NCBI GenBank assembly: GCA_023436305.1
Contig: JAEZJQ010000062.1
Span: forward strand, 1-37,909
Reading direction: 5' to 3'
DNA: 37,909 nt
Origin: Bacillota bacterium
GTDB lineage: Bacteria; Bacillota; UBA4882; UBA8346
Shown: piece by piece, positions 1-7,356 of the stretch
Layout: every line of letters starts with the position of its first letter
Position numbering within the stretch: position 1 is the stretch's first letter
Program-made: the position numbers and the translations under genes
Notes under the pieces: generated by a model
Databases searched by the model: none
What the model saw: the letters and a program-made list of their open reading frames with translations, nothing else
Told to the model about the DNA's origin: nothing

Positions 1-3
1 TCT

Positions 4-110
4 TTGTCTTTAATCTTTACCTTTTCCCTTCACACTTTTCCCTTTGAAAATTCAAAGCAAAAAGCCCGCAGAACACGCTGCAGGCTTTGAATTTTCATTT
101 TTGGTAGTCC
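4..110 (-). repeat. palindromic repeat, unit 1
   Basis: This unit is repeated almost exactly at 149-263. A pyrimidine-rich run (TTTACCTTTTCCC-type) leads into a long imperfect hairpin at 46-96 with arms GAAAATTCAAAG and CTTTGAATTTTC around a GC-rich core, then TTTTTGGTAGTCC. Read on the minus strand it has the same order as the copy at about 3186-3270: GGACTACC, hairpin, then a purine-rich GTGAAGGG tract. It is not followed by a T tract placed like a simple terminator, although the hairpin could stop transcription. Confidence 0.8.
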
Positions 111-148
111 AATAAAAGTGACAAGTGAAAGGTGAAAAGGGGAAAGTT

Positions 149-272
149 TGTCTTTAATCTTTACCTTTTTCCCTTTTCCCTTTACACTTTTCCCTTTGAA
201 AATTCAAAGCAAAAAGCCCGCAGAACTCGCCGCAGGCTTTGAATTTTCATTTTTGGCAGTCCTAAGCCGCAG
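149..272 (-). repeat. palindromic repeat, unit 2
   Basis: Second copy of the unit at 4-110, with the hairpin at 198-248 and the outer flank TTGGCAGTCCTAAGCCGCA at 254-272. The reverse complement of that flank (TGCGGCTTAGGACTGCC) matches TGCGGTTTAGGACTACC at 3181-3197 beside unit 3, so the repeat extends to about 272. The decayed four-helix-bundle coding fragment begins exactly there. Confidence 0.8.
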
Positions 273-446
273 TATTGTATCGCGTGTAAGGAATCATATG
301 AAACCCAGTATTGGTTAAAGTTGCTTGTTGCTACGGAACTTCTACCGGAGGAAAAAGTATTGGCAATCCGGAAAGAGTGTGATGAACTCGTAGCTATTCT
401 AACGACAATTGTTAAGAAACTAAAAGTCAAACGAACCGGCTCTTAA
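267..446 (+). pseudogene. C-terminal half of a four-helix-bundle (S23-type) protein
   Basis: The open frame ending in TAA at 444-446 encodes a helical peptide containing ACKESYETQYWLKLL and then a terminal segment LVAILTTIVKKLKVK. This is the pattern of the last two helices of the four-helix-bundle family found in 23S rRNA intervening sequences and in diversity-generating retroelement Avd proteins, where the usual text is like KEARETxYWLxLL and ILTTIIKKxK. There is no start codon and no first half: the frame begins at the edge of repeat unit 2. A fragment with the complementary N-terminal half lies at 3315. I take this as a broken gene; the family assignment is from motif memory. Confidence 0.65.
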
Positions 447-570
447 TGGTTTTTATAATATTTTTAGATATATATTTTCCCTTTGCACCTTTCCCTTTTC
501 ACTTTTATTGATTACCTATGAAGCAGCGCTGAAGTAATAAAATAGAGTAGAAATAGTTAAAAACAACCAT

Positions 571-610
571 AAAAAAATTAAAGCCCTAAATACGAGCTTT
601 TTATTTATTT
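571..610 (-). terminator. bidirectional intrinsic terminator after the dehydratase gene
   Basis: A seven-base-pair stem, AAAGCCC at 580-586 with GAGCTTT at 594-600 (one G-U pair), is bounded by an A run on the left and a T run on the right. On the minus strand it follows the dehydratase stop at 652 and ends in a T tract. Confidence 0.6.
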
Positions 611-651
611 TAATTTTGAAATTAACGAATTAGTATCTACAATTTTATCTT

Positions 652-2304
652 TTATTTACATATGGCTCCGTTTCGACAAGAAGAAACCAGTTTAATGTAT
701 TTCGAAAGGTAGCCTGTTTTAATTTTAGGCTCTCTTTTTTGCCAAAGCTTTTTCCGGTTTTCCAGCTCTTCTTCGGTTATTAAAACAGATAAGGTTCTTT
801 TTTCGATATCATATTCAATAAGATCGTTTTCTTTCAAAAGCGCGATCGGACCTCCTTCAAACGCTTCAGGAGCAACATGGCCAATACAATTTCCCCGTGT
901 TCCACCGGAAAACCTGCCATCGGTAAGTAGTGCAACTTTATCGCTCAAACCTAATCCGATTAGAGCAGAGGAAGGAGATAACATTTCCCGCATACCGGGG
1001 CCTCCTTTAGGACCCTCATATCTGATAACGATAAAATCACCGGATGTAATTTGGTTACCTAAAATAGCAATCATCGCATCTTCTTCGGAATCAAAAACCC
1101 TGGCTTTTCCGTGATATTTTTTCATATTTTCACTCATGGCGGAAACTTTAACCACTGCGCCTTCCGGGGCCAGGTTCCCGAATAAAATAGCAATTCCACC
1201 TTCGTTACTAATCGGGTTATCAATATCTCTGATTAAACCATTATCGTATACCAAACTATTGTCGGTGAGTTCCAATAAACTTTTCTCGGAAACTGTCGGG
1301 TTGTCTTTTAATAAAGGCTTTATTTTCTTTAATACGGCCGGAATGCCACCCACATACTCCAAATCTTCCATCGTATAGTCGCCTGCTGGTTGCAGAGAAC
1401 AAATATACGGCGCCTTGGAATTAATACGTATAAAATCATCATAATTTAAATCAATTCCCCCTTCGTAAGCAATAGCCGGTAAATGAAGGACGGTATTGGT
1501 AGAACCGCCTAAAGCCATGTCCAGATAGATGGCGTTCTCTAATGCGGTTTTGGTTAATATTTTTTTGATCGAAATACTTTCTTGAACTAATTTTACAATT
1601 CTTTCGCCGCTTTCAAAGGCGATTCTCTTTTTCTTTGCTGAGACCGCAAGTGAAGACCCACAACCAAACAGAGAGAGTCCCATTGCTTCACACAAGCATG
1701 CCATGGTATTTGCGGTATATAAGCCCTGACATGACCCGCAACCTGGACAGGCTTCCAGCTCAAAACATTTTAATTTCTCATCCGATATTTTTCCTGATTT
1801 ATATAATCCAACAGCTTCAAACCCATTCTTGATCAGGGTTAATTTTTCTCCTTCAAATTGTCCTGTCACCATCGGTCCTGCGGTTACTACTATTGTCGGG
1901 ATATCAAGTCTCAATGCTCCCATGATCATTCCGGGTGTGATCTTATCACAATTAGTTAACAATACTAATCCATCCAATGCATGGGCCTGACAAACCGATT
2001 CAATTGCATCAGCGATTATCTCACGTGAAGGAAGAGAATAGTGCATTCCAATATGTCCCATCGTAATAGCATCACATATTGCCGGAACGCCAAAAATGAA
2101 TGCCTGTCCTCCGCCGGAAAAAATTCCATTCTCAATGTGCCGCTCCAAAGTACGCATATCGACATGACCTGGAACTAAATCGGTAAAACTACTGGCTATC
2201 CCAATAAAAGGCTTAGTTAATGAACCTCTGGTAACCCCGGTACTGTGGAGCAATGCTCGGTGGCCGGCTTTTTCATATCCTTGTTTTATCTTGTTACTAT
2301 TCAT
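652..2304 (-). CDS. IlvD/Edd-family dehydratase (dihydroxy-acid dehydratase-like)
   Basis: 550-residue Fe-S dehydratase of the IlvD/Edd family, which removes water from 2,3-dihydroxy acids in branched-chain amino-acid synthesis or from sugar acids. Visible family marks are the cluster cysteines C119 (TNCDKITPGM) and C186/C189/C192 (CPGCGSC), the core YSLPSREIIAD near residue 90, GGSTNT in the middle, and DGRFSGGTRG near the C-terminus. Length matches IlvD (about 550-560) better than Edd or YjhG (600 or more). I chose the ATG at 2302-2304 because GGAGGG lies seven bases upstream; an ATG seven codons earlier has no such site. It is second in an operon behind a GntR/FCD regulator and no other ilv gene is nearby. 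That context is more typical of sugar-acid catabolism, so the substrate is undecided. Confidence 0.9.
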   Translation of the reverse strand: MNSNKIKQGYEKAGHRALLHSTGVTRGSLTKPFIGIASSFTDLVPGHVDMRTLERHIENGIFSGGGQAFIFGVPAICDAITMGHIGMHYSLPSREIIADAIESVCQAHALDGLVLLTNCDKITPGMIMGALRLDIPTIVVTAGPMVTGQFEGEKLTLIKNGFEAVGLYKSGKISDEKLKCFELEACPGCGSCQGLYTANTMACLCEAMGLSLFGCGSSLAVSAKKKRIAFESGERIVKLVQESISIKKILTKTALENAIYLDMALGGSTNTVLHLPAIAYEGGIDLNYDDFIRINSKAPYICSLQPAGDYTMEDLEYVGGIPAVLKKIKPLLKDNPTVSEKSLLELTDNSLVYDNGLIRDIDNPISNEGGIAILFGNLAPEGAVVKVSAMSENMKKYHGKARVFDSEEDAMIAILGNQITSGDFIVIRYEGPKGGPGMREMLSPSSALIGLGLSDKVALLTDGRFSGGTRGNCIGHVAPEAFEGGPIALLKENDLIEYDIEKRTLSVLITEEELENRKKLWQKREPKIKTGYLSKYIKLVSSCRNGAICK

Positions 2305-2339
2305 TTTAAACCCTCCAAACTTCAATGATTAAGGTTAGA

Positions 2340-3020
2340 TTAAATGTTGCTTGTTTCAATGGTTTCGAATAATTCTCGCATTGGTCTCAGAATATTTTTT
2401 TTCATTAACAACGCCGTTTTGGCTGTGTCTTTTGTCTCGAACGCTGTAATCAATTCGGTGTGTTCGGTGACTGAAAGTTGCTCCGATGTTTTAGCTTGCT
2501 TTAGAAATAGGTATTTAAATCGGCGGATATGCATTTGCATAGTGGAAGTAAAGGAGGAAATATACGGGTTATCCGCAACCTCAACAATCAAATTATGAAA
2601 TTCTTCGTCGAGTTCCATCGCTTTATATGGCTGTCCTTGGTCGAGTAACGAAGAAAACTCAGCATTGATCCTTTTCAGATTTTCGATCTGTTCATTCGAA
2701 ATAATCGGAGTCGTCAACTCCGCCGCCAGGGATTGTAAGGCCGCGAATGGAGGATAAATCTTCAAAATATCATTCTTTTCTATTTTAGTAACCCGTGTTT
2801 CCTTACCATGATGTATCTCTACAAATCTTTGTATTTCAAGAATTTGTAGGGCTTCTCTGATAGGGGTCCTACTGACGCCAAGCGCATCGGAAAGTTCGGT
2901 ATCAACTAATTTCTCTCCGGGGATAAGAGTTCCATCAATTATCCAGCGTTGTAGTTGACTTAATGCCCTCTCTTTTGCACTAATTTTGACTAAGGCAGAA
3001 AAATCTTTTGGAATTGGCAT
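2340..3020 (-). CDS. GntR-family transcriptional regulator (FCD/FadR subfamily)
   Basis: 226-residue regulator. An N-terminal winged helix at about residues 12-75 includes the recognition-helix signature LSDALGVSRTPIREALQILE. A helical FCD effector domain occupies about residues 85-215, with the metal/ligand-type residues in MELDEEFHNLI and TEHTELITAF. Such proteins sense organic or sugar acids and usually repress the adjacent operon. The gene lies 35 bp upstream of the dehydratase on the same strand, so they are probably cotranscribed. Its own promoter carries a perfect TTGTATACAA-centred palindrome, implying autoregulation. Confidence 0.93.
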   Translation of the reverse strand: MPIPKDFSALVKISAKERALSQLQRWIIDGTLIPGEKLVDTELSDALGVSRTPIREALQILEIQRFVEIHHGKETRVTKIEKNDILKIYPPFAALQSLAAELTTPIISNEQIENLKRINAEFSSLLDQGQPYKAMELDEEFHNLIVEVADNPYISSFTSTMQMHIRRFKYLFLKQAKTSEQLSVTEHTELITAFETKDTAKTALLMKKNILRPMRELFETIETSNI

Positions 3021-3038
3021 ACCTGATCACCATCCATT

Positions 3039-3080
3039 ATATATTGTATACAATATATCACATGCATATATGATATTCAA
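3039..3080 (-). promoter_or_regulatory. promoter and operator of the GntR-dehydratase operon
   Basis: On the minus strand a -35 TTGAAT (3075-3080) and a -10 TATATT (3052-3057) are separated by exactly 17 bp. The perfect 20-bp palindrome ATATATTGTATACAATATAT at 3039-3058 overlaps the -10 box. ATTGTATACAAT-type palindromes are known operators of FCD-type GntR regulators, so the regulator encoded at 2340-3020 very likely binds here and blocks RNA polymerase. Confidence 0.75.
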
Positions 3081-3086
3081 TAAAAT

Positions 3087-3124
3087 GATCTATAAAAAAG
3101 ACCCTGATCTTGAAAATCAGGGGT
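3087..3124 (-). terminator. minus-strand intrinsic terminator with no gene upstream
   Basis: CCCTGAT (3102-3108) pairs with ATCAGGG (3116-3122) over a seven-base loop. On the minus strand the stem is followed by TCTTTTTT. It lies upstream of the GntR promoter, and no minus-strand gene is visible to its right. It would shield the operon from read-through. Confidence 0.6.
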
Positions 3125-3180
3125 TTTACAGGTTTTATTTGTATAAAAGTTTTCTTTTTGTGGACGTGGATAAGGTTAGG

Positions 3181-3300
3181 TGCGGTTTAGGACTACCGAA
3201 ATGAAAATTTAAAGCCTGCGGATATTTCTGCGGGTTTAAATTTTCAAGGTGTGAAGTTTGAAGTGTGAAATAAAAATTTAGAGATATGAAGTTTGAAAGG
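3181..3300 (+). repeat. palindromic repeat, unit 3, with purine-rich tail
   Basis: TGCGGTTTAGGACTACC (3181-3197) is followed by a hairpin at 3203-3245 with arms GAAAATTTAAA and TTTAAATTTTC around GCCTGCGG/CTGCGGG. A purine-rich GTGAAGTTTGAAGTGTGAA tract then runs to 3300. The order is the reverse complement of units 1 and 2. It sits directly upstream of the broken four-helix-bundle gene at 3315. Confidence 0.75.
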
Positions 3301-3314
3301 GTGAAATTTTAAAA

Positions 3315-3608
3315 ATGAAAAGCCATCTGCCGGAGCGGACGTTTAAATTCGCGGTTGAGATTGTTAAATTATGCCGGTTATTGGATGAAAAGCCTGGTAT
3401 TTCGAGGGCATTGGCTAACCAATTGTTACGTTCGGGGAAATCAATTGGGGCCAACGTGGAGGAGGGTCTTCAAGTGGAGATTGAAAGTTGTTTTGAGGAA
3501 CTCCTAAAGCTGGAGGCACAGGGTACTTCCGGAGCTGGCGAGCAGGAGAACGTGAATGAAAGGCTATCGGGTGTATTGGGACGTTGGGGATGTTGCTGTC
3601 GAGGTTGA
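3315..3608 (+). pseudogene. N-terminal half of a four-helix-bundle (S23-type) protein
   Basis: The first 50 or so residues fit the family well: AVEIVKLCRLLDE is helix 1, and NQLLRSGKSIGANVEEGLQ is the conserved helix 2 turn (usual form LLRSGTSIGANVEEA). After that the expected helix 3 (KADF..K..IALKEA..T.YWL) is absent. It is replaced by an unrelated Gly/Cys-rich tail, which indicates a frameshift or rearrangement. A start at ATG 3315 is supported by the N-terminal match. Members of this family are small (about 115-125 residues), form pentamers, and often sit in 23S rRNA intervening sequences or near diversity-generating retroelements, but no rRNA or reverse transcriptase is present here. Confidence 0.7.
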
Positions 3609-3697
3609 CTTATTTTATACTTATAACCAGTGTTTTAACTCAAGGGAAAATAAAATTTGAAGAGAACATTAATAATATAAAAAACAGGCACAAAATC

Positions 3698-3726
3698 CTG
3701 ACAAAATCTTAATATACTCTTATAAA
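3698..3726 (+). promoter_or_regulatory. probable sigma-70 promoter for the nitroreductase
   Basis: CTGACA at 3698-3703 and TATAAA at 3721-3726 are separated by 17 bp. It reads rightward towards the nitroreductase, with the MITE at 3774-3882 falling in the transcribed leader. Confidence 0.5.
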
Positions 3727-3769
3727 TCTTGTAGAAAAGATAACAGCGGCTTATGGTTCAATATAAATA

Positions 3770-3886
3770 CCAGGAGCCTGTGCGGATAATCGATTATTGA
3801 AGCTTATTTAGTATCGAGTGATAAATTCCAATACAACATATAGTGGTTTTAAGCTGTGAAAAAGTCTTACTCGCACAGACTCCCAG
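3770..3886. mobile_element. 109-bp MITE, copy A, with CCAG target duplication
   Basis: The element runs from 3774 to 3882. Its ends are imperfect inverted repeats, GAGCCTGTGCG and the complement of GAGTCTGTGCG, with one mismatch. Identical 4-bp flanks CCAG (3770-3773 and 3883-3886) are the likely target-site duplication. A second copy of 108 bp lies inverted at 37507-37614 and shares the internal block around AAACCACTATATNTTGTATT. It has no coding capacity, so it would be mobilised by a transposase elsewhere. The short terminal repeats and 4-bp CYAG target recall IS5-like elements, but the parent is not visible. Confidence 0.85.
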
Positions 3887-3918
3887 GGACAAAATGCAAC
3901 TATTGGAGGGATGATTTG

Positions 3919-4485
3919 ATGATTGTCAATGAGACTTTAAAAATCATTAAACAGCGTAGGAGCGTTAGAAGTTTTAAAGATGAGCCAATTAAGGAGGAAG
4001 AATTACAGGCGGTACTGGAGGTGGGGCTGTATGCGCCTAACGCCGGAGACCAGGCGTGGCATTTTACTGTAATTCAAAACAGGGAACTGTTGAATAGATT
4101 AAATCTTGCAGCGAAAGACGTAGCCAAGCAAATGGATATGAAAGGTTTAAGGGAGCTGGGGGATGATGAGAAATTCAATTGTTTGTATGATGCACCCACA
4201 TTGATCATCGTCTCTGGCAATGAGCAGGTCCCAGTACCACTCGAAGCAGATTGCGCTGCCGCAACTCAGAATTTGCTACTCGCCGCTGAATCAATCGGGT
4301 TAGGGTCGTGCTGGATTTTCTTTGTTCTGTTAGCGTTTAATTCGACACAAGGCTGCGAATTGCGAAAAGAATTGAAAATACCGGAGGGCTATAAGCCTTA
4401 CAATTCAGCTGTGTTTGGGTATAAGAAAGCTGCGGCTGTCAAAGCACCGGACAGGAAGCCTAACCTCATTACCTATATCCAATAA
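3919..4485 (+). CDS. nitroreductase family protein
   Basis: 188-residue FMN-dependent NAD(P)H oxidoreductase of the nitroreductase superfamily. The N-terminus has the FMN-phosphate motif RRSVRSF at about residues 13-19, then APNAGDQAWHFTVI in the middle (the usual APSxxNxQPW region) and AAATQNLLLAAESIGLGSCWI towards the C-terminus. I use the ATG at 3919 because GGAGGG lies eight bases upstream. The in-frame ATG at 3856 would start inside the MITE and lacks a ribosome site. The natural substrate cannot be read from sequence. It is followed at 97 bp by a DUF1801 gene on the same strand. Confidence 0.88.
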   Translation: MIVNETLKIIKQRRSVRSFKDEPIKEEELQAVLEVGLYAPNAGDQAWHFTVIQNRELLNRLNLAAKDVAKQMDMKGLRELGDDEKFNCLYDAPTLIIVSGNEQVPVPLEADCAAATQNLLLAAESIGLGSCWIFFVLLAFNSTQGCELRKELKIPEGYKPYNSAVFGYKKAAAVKAPDRKPNLITYIQ

Positions 4486-4581
4486 TTTCAAAGGTAATGT
4501 AGATTTGAATTGAATCCCCAATGCATGTTGGGACGGTTATGGAGATATTTACGATTTAAAGGGCATATGAAAGGTAAAATC

Positions 4582-4965
4582 ATGGAAGAAAACAAAATTG
4601 AGTCAATTGGTGCATATATTCTAAATTTTTCTCCAGAGATTCAGGAAATACTAGAAACGTTAAGAAAAGTTATCAAAGAGTCTGCGCCAGACGCAGAAGA
4701 AAAGATAAGTTGGCAAATGCCTACTTTTGTGTTACATGGAAATTTGGTTCATTTTGCCGCTCATAAAAATCATATCGGATTTTATCCGGGTCCTAGTGGA
4801 ATTGCTGAATTTAAACATGAATTATCGGAATATAAAGGAGCAAAAGGGTCAGTACAATTTCCTTTAAATAAACCACTGCCTTATGAGTTAATAAGCAGGA
4901 TAGTTAAATTTAGAGTTGCTGAGAATAAAAAAGAAGCAGAAGATAAATTAAAAAAGAAGAAATAA
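4582..4965 (+). CDS. DUF1801 / YdhG-like protein
   Basis: 127-residue small cytoplasmic protein of the DUF1801 group (frataxin/YjbR-like fold). Seen in the sequence are an N-terminal helix ending in IKESAPDAEEKISWQMPTF and then short strands FAAHKNHIGFYPG, followed by KGSVQFPLNKPLP, the usual order in this family. It ends in a Lys-rich helix. The ATG at 4582 is preceded by AAAGG at suitable spacing; earlier in-frame ATGs at 4510 and 4567 lack one. Members have been linked to iron handling, but the function is not established. Confidence 0.82.
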   Translation: MEENKIESIGAYILNFSPEIQEILETLRKVIKESAPDAEEKISWQMPTFVLHGNLVHFAAHKNHIGFYPGPSGIAEFKHELSEYKGAKGSVQFPLNKPLPYELISRIVKFRVAENKKEAEDKLKKKK

Positions 4966-5014
4966 TTCCATTCTCATAAGAGCTACCTTTTGCGTCAAAT
5001 ATAAATCTGTCTTT

Positions 5015-5770
5015 TCACTGCTGATATCCCGTATTGTAATACCTGGGTTTCCCCTTTGATTTATTCTTATATTCAATGGCTTCGTTGGGACAGGCGCAGA
5101 TACACGCCATGCAATGAGTACAGCTTTGCCCCCAAAGCGGTTTCCCGTCGACAATCTCTATATTCTTCAATGGGCATAACTTTGCGCAATTCTTGCAACC
5201 GTTGCAGGCGTCAGTCGAATAGAAGCCTTTAGCACTCAAACAGGTCAAATAGAACACGGGATTTACGATACTACTCATAAATCTGTCACCAAGCGTGACT
5301 TTTTCCTCCTGTAGAGGCTGCCCGTTTTTGATGCGTTCCGCTACGTAAAGGATTTGCGGAACGGCTTTTTTTATAATTTCATCGGCTTGCGCTTTGTTGG
5401 GTACATCAAACATGGCGATATAGTTTTCGGGCATAATGACTGATGCAAGCCCCAAAAAGGCCAATCCTTTTTCGTTGCAAATTTTTTTTGTATAATGTAC
5501 CGCGTTGCCGGTTTCGTCGCCGCAGGTAAGGATAAAATAGGTTTGATTATTTCCTGTGAAGCGAGCTTCTTTGATGAAATGTTCAACTATCCTCGGAATC
5601 CTCCAAGCATAGGTCGGGCACACAAACACAAACGGTTCATCAGATTGGAGCAGTTCTTTGCTTCCGCTTTTCAGGAGTTCATTGATTGAAACAATTTTGT
5701 CCCCGGTAACCGTTCCGATTGCCTGCGCCACATAGCGGCTGTTGCCTGTACCACTGAAATATAAAATCAT
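5015..5770 (-). CDS. EFR1-type flavodoxin/ferredoxin fusion
   Basis: 251 residues. The N-terminal flavodoxin-like half begins with the FMN-phosphate loop YFSGTGNSRYVA (residues 3-15) and has a TCGDETGNA loop near the middle. The C-terminal half has two [4Fe-4S] motifs: C189/C192/C195/C199 (CNGCKNCAKLCP) and C217/C220/C223/C227 (CTHCMACICACP). The layout is that of the EFR1 family, a cytoplasmic electron carrier. I start at 5770 because AGGAGGT lies five bases upstream; a longer reading from 5803 lacks a site. It follows the ROK regulator on the same strand after 98 bp and converges on the DUF1801 gene. Its redox partner is unknown. Confidence 0.88.
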   Translation of the reverse strand: MILYFSGTGNSRYVAQAIGTVTGDKIVSINELLKSGSKELLQSDEPFVFVCPTYAWRIPRIVEHFIKEARFTGNNQTYFILTCGDETGNAVHYTKKICNEKGLAFLGLASVIMPENYIAMFDVPNKAQADEIIKKAVPQILYVAERIKNGQPLQEEKVTLGDRFMSSIVNPVFYLTCLSAKGFYSTDACNGCKNCAKLCPLKNIEIVDGKPLWGQSCTHCMACICACPNEAIEYKNKSKGKPRYYNTGYQQ

Positions 5771-5868
5771 ATTAACCTCCTGAAATCCGTTTGATGGGCA
5801 CATTTCACCGGCAAAATAACACCTAAATTATGGAGGTATCATCGGCCGCCGGGTAAACGATGAGTCTG

Positions 5869-7113
5869 TCACTTCGCTTTTTCCGCCATGAACTCTTTCA
5901 GAATGGCTCCGCCCGAGACGAGTTCCTTTATACAGAGCATAACCGAGCCGATGACCCCGCTTTTATCTCCAAAAGTTGATTCCTTGACCTCGAATTCCGG
6001 GTTGATCCAGGGTTTTGACTGGGAGAGGACGCCGTCCCTGATGAAAGATAGGTAAGACGGACCTAAGCCGGTGAGGCCGCCTCCGATGATCACAATGGAA
6101 GGATCAAAAAAAACTACGATTCTTCCAATGAGCTCACCCAGGATGGTGCCGGCTTCCCGAATGATTTGCGAGCAGGAGGCGTCTCCCTGGCTAGCGGCAT
6201 ATTTAACCTCTTTGGCGGTGATCTCCCCGGTCTTTTCATATACCTCTCTGAGCAGAACGCTTTGCCCGGTATTGATCAACTGTTTGGCCTTGAGGGCGAT
6301 GGCCGATCCGCTGGCAATGGCCTCCAGGCAGCCCTTCTTACCACATTGGCAAATTTCCGAATGCCCTTCCATTTGTAAATGTCCAATATTCCCGGCAAAT
6401 CCGGTTTGGCCGCGGTAGATCTCGCCGTTAACAATTATACCCGCTCCGATACCGGTTCCCGCTTTAACAAACAAGAGATTTTTGTATTTTCTTTCCATGC
6501 CAAGTGAATATTCCCCAAGAGCCATGTTGTTCACCTCGTTGTCGATGAAAACCGGGCACCCGTAGCGAGATTGAAGGATTTCCCTGACTGGATATTGATG
6601 CCAACCCGGCATAAAGGCTGGATAGATGGCGGTTCCCCGTTGGTAATCCACCGCTGAGGGTAAGCCCATACAAATACCAAGTAGCTTCATTTTTAAGAGA
6701 CCGGGAGAGGAGAGCATTTCACCGATTCGAAGATAGATTTGGGTTAGAATCGGATCGGGCCCCAGTGAAAGGTCCACCGGGTCGGAACTGAAATCGAGCA
6801 TTTCTGTGGAGAAGTCGCAGAGACCGATCTCGCAACTGGTGGCGCCGAGCTCGATACCAATAATGAGTCCCGCGTCACCGTTGATTTTGAGCTTGGTGCG
6901 TTTTCCCTTCTCGTTTCCGTTGACAATTCCTTCCTCGACTACCAGCCCGGAAGCCAAGAGCTTGTCGCAATTAAGCGAAACGGTTGATCGGGAATAACCG
7001 CTCCGTTCACAGATGTAACTCCGTGTAATCGGTCCGTATACCCTTATTATGTCAAGGATAGTATGAATGGCCAGTAACTCTTCCGGCGCTTCGCTACCAC
7101 TTCTCTTTTCCAT
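5869..7113 (-). CDS. ROK-family transcriptional repressor (NagC/XylR type)
   Basis: 414 residues. A winged helix-turn-helix at about residues 15-75 (ITRSYICERSGYSRSTVSLNCDKL) is followed by a ROK sugar-binding domain. That domain has the phosphate-type loop GIELGATSCEIGL, IDNEVNNMALGE, the ROK zinc motif CQCGKKGCLEA preceded by GH, and IVIIGGGL near the C-terminus. Regulators of this type bind a sugar or sugar phosphate and release DNA. The gene is divergent from the nine-gene sugar operon starting at 7357, and an inverted-repeat operator sits beside that operon's promoter. AGGAG five bases before the ATG supports the start. The inducer is probably an operon substrate or intermediate. Confidence 0.93.
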   Translation of the reverse strand: MEKRSGSEAPEELLAIHTILDIIRVYGPITRSYICERSGYSRSTVSLNCDKLLASGLVVEEGIVNGNEKGKRTKLKINGDAGLIIGIELGATSCEIGLCDFSTEMLDFSSDPVDLSLGPDPILTQIYLRIGEMLSSPGLLKMKLLGICMGLPSAVDYQRGTAIYPAFMPGWHQYPVREILQSRYGCPVFIDNEVNNMALGEYSLGMERKYKNLLFVKAGTGIGAGIIVNGEIYRGQTGFAGNIGHLQMEGHSEICQCGKKGCLEAIASGSAIALKAKQLINTGQSVLLREVYEKTGEITAKEVKYAASQGDASCSQIIREAGTILGELIGRIVVFFDPSIVIIGGGLTGLGPSYLSFIRDGVLSQSKPWINPEFEVKESTFGDKSGVIGSVMLCIKELVSGGAILKEFMAEKAK

Positions 7114-7160
7114 GGAGACTCCTTTGGTTCGGATATAGTGATCTTACTCAGAACAGACTC

Positions 7161-7189
7161 ATTGTACTACGATTTTTATCGTTGCGCAA
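7161..7189 (-). promoter_or_regulatory. probable promoter of the ROK repressor gene
   Basis: On the minus strand -35 TTGCGC (7184-7189) and -10 TACAAT (7161-7166) are 17 bp apart. The spacer contains the small palindrome ACGAT-N4-ATCGT (7169-7182), a possible autoregulatory site. Confidence 0.5.
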
Positions 7190-7239
7190 CAGCAGAAAAG
7201 TGCAAATACTTAACATAACGTTCCATTGGTAATCAATAA

Positions 7240-7258
7240 TTGTTCGATAATAGAACAA
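7240..7258. promoter_or_regulatory. probable ROK operator (TTGTTC-N7-GAACAA)
   Basis: A perfect 6+6 inverted repeat with a seven-base spacer ends five bases upstream of the -35 box of the sugar operon. Its place between the divergent ROK gene and its probable target makes the ROK protein the likely ligand. Confidence 0.6.
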
Positions 7259-7263
7259 AAATG

Positions 7264-7292
7264 TTGACAGATAATTTACTTGCGTTTATAAT
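7264..7292 (+). promoter_or_regulatory. perfect consensus sigma-70 promoter of the sugar operon
   Basis: TTGACA at 7264-7269, 17 bp, then TATAAT at 7287-7292. Both hexamers match consensus at every base. The first gene starts 64 bp after the -10 box. Such a strong promoter needs tight repression, fitting the adjacent operator. Confidence 0.88.
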
Positions 7293-7356
7293 TTAAGCAT
7301 AGGAAACTTCCGGAATTTCGGGGAGAATCTGAAAAGAAAAACATGAGGAGGCAACC

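Noticed and set aside
182..430. 82-codon minus-strand frame over repeat unit 2
   Set aside because: It runs through the hairpin and opposite the four-helix-bundle remnant; no ribosome site. Its CGLGLPK text recurs near 3190 only because the DNA repeat is shared.
2986..3204. 72-codon plus-strand frame between GntR and the repeat
   Set aside because: It crosses the promoter, operator and terminator of the GntR operon and has no ribosome site.
3315..3608. Diversity-generating retroelement suggested by the Avd-like four-helix protein
   Set aside because: No reverse transcriptase, template/variable repeat pair or C-type lectin target gene is present.
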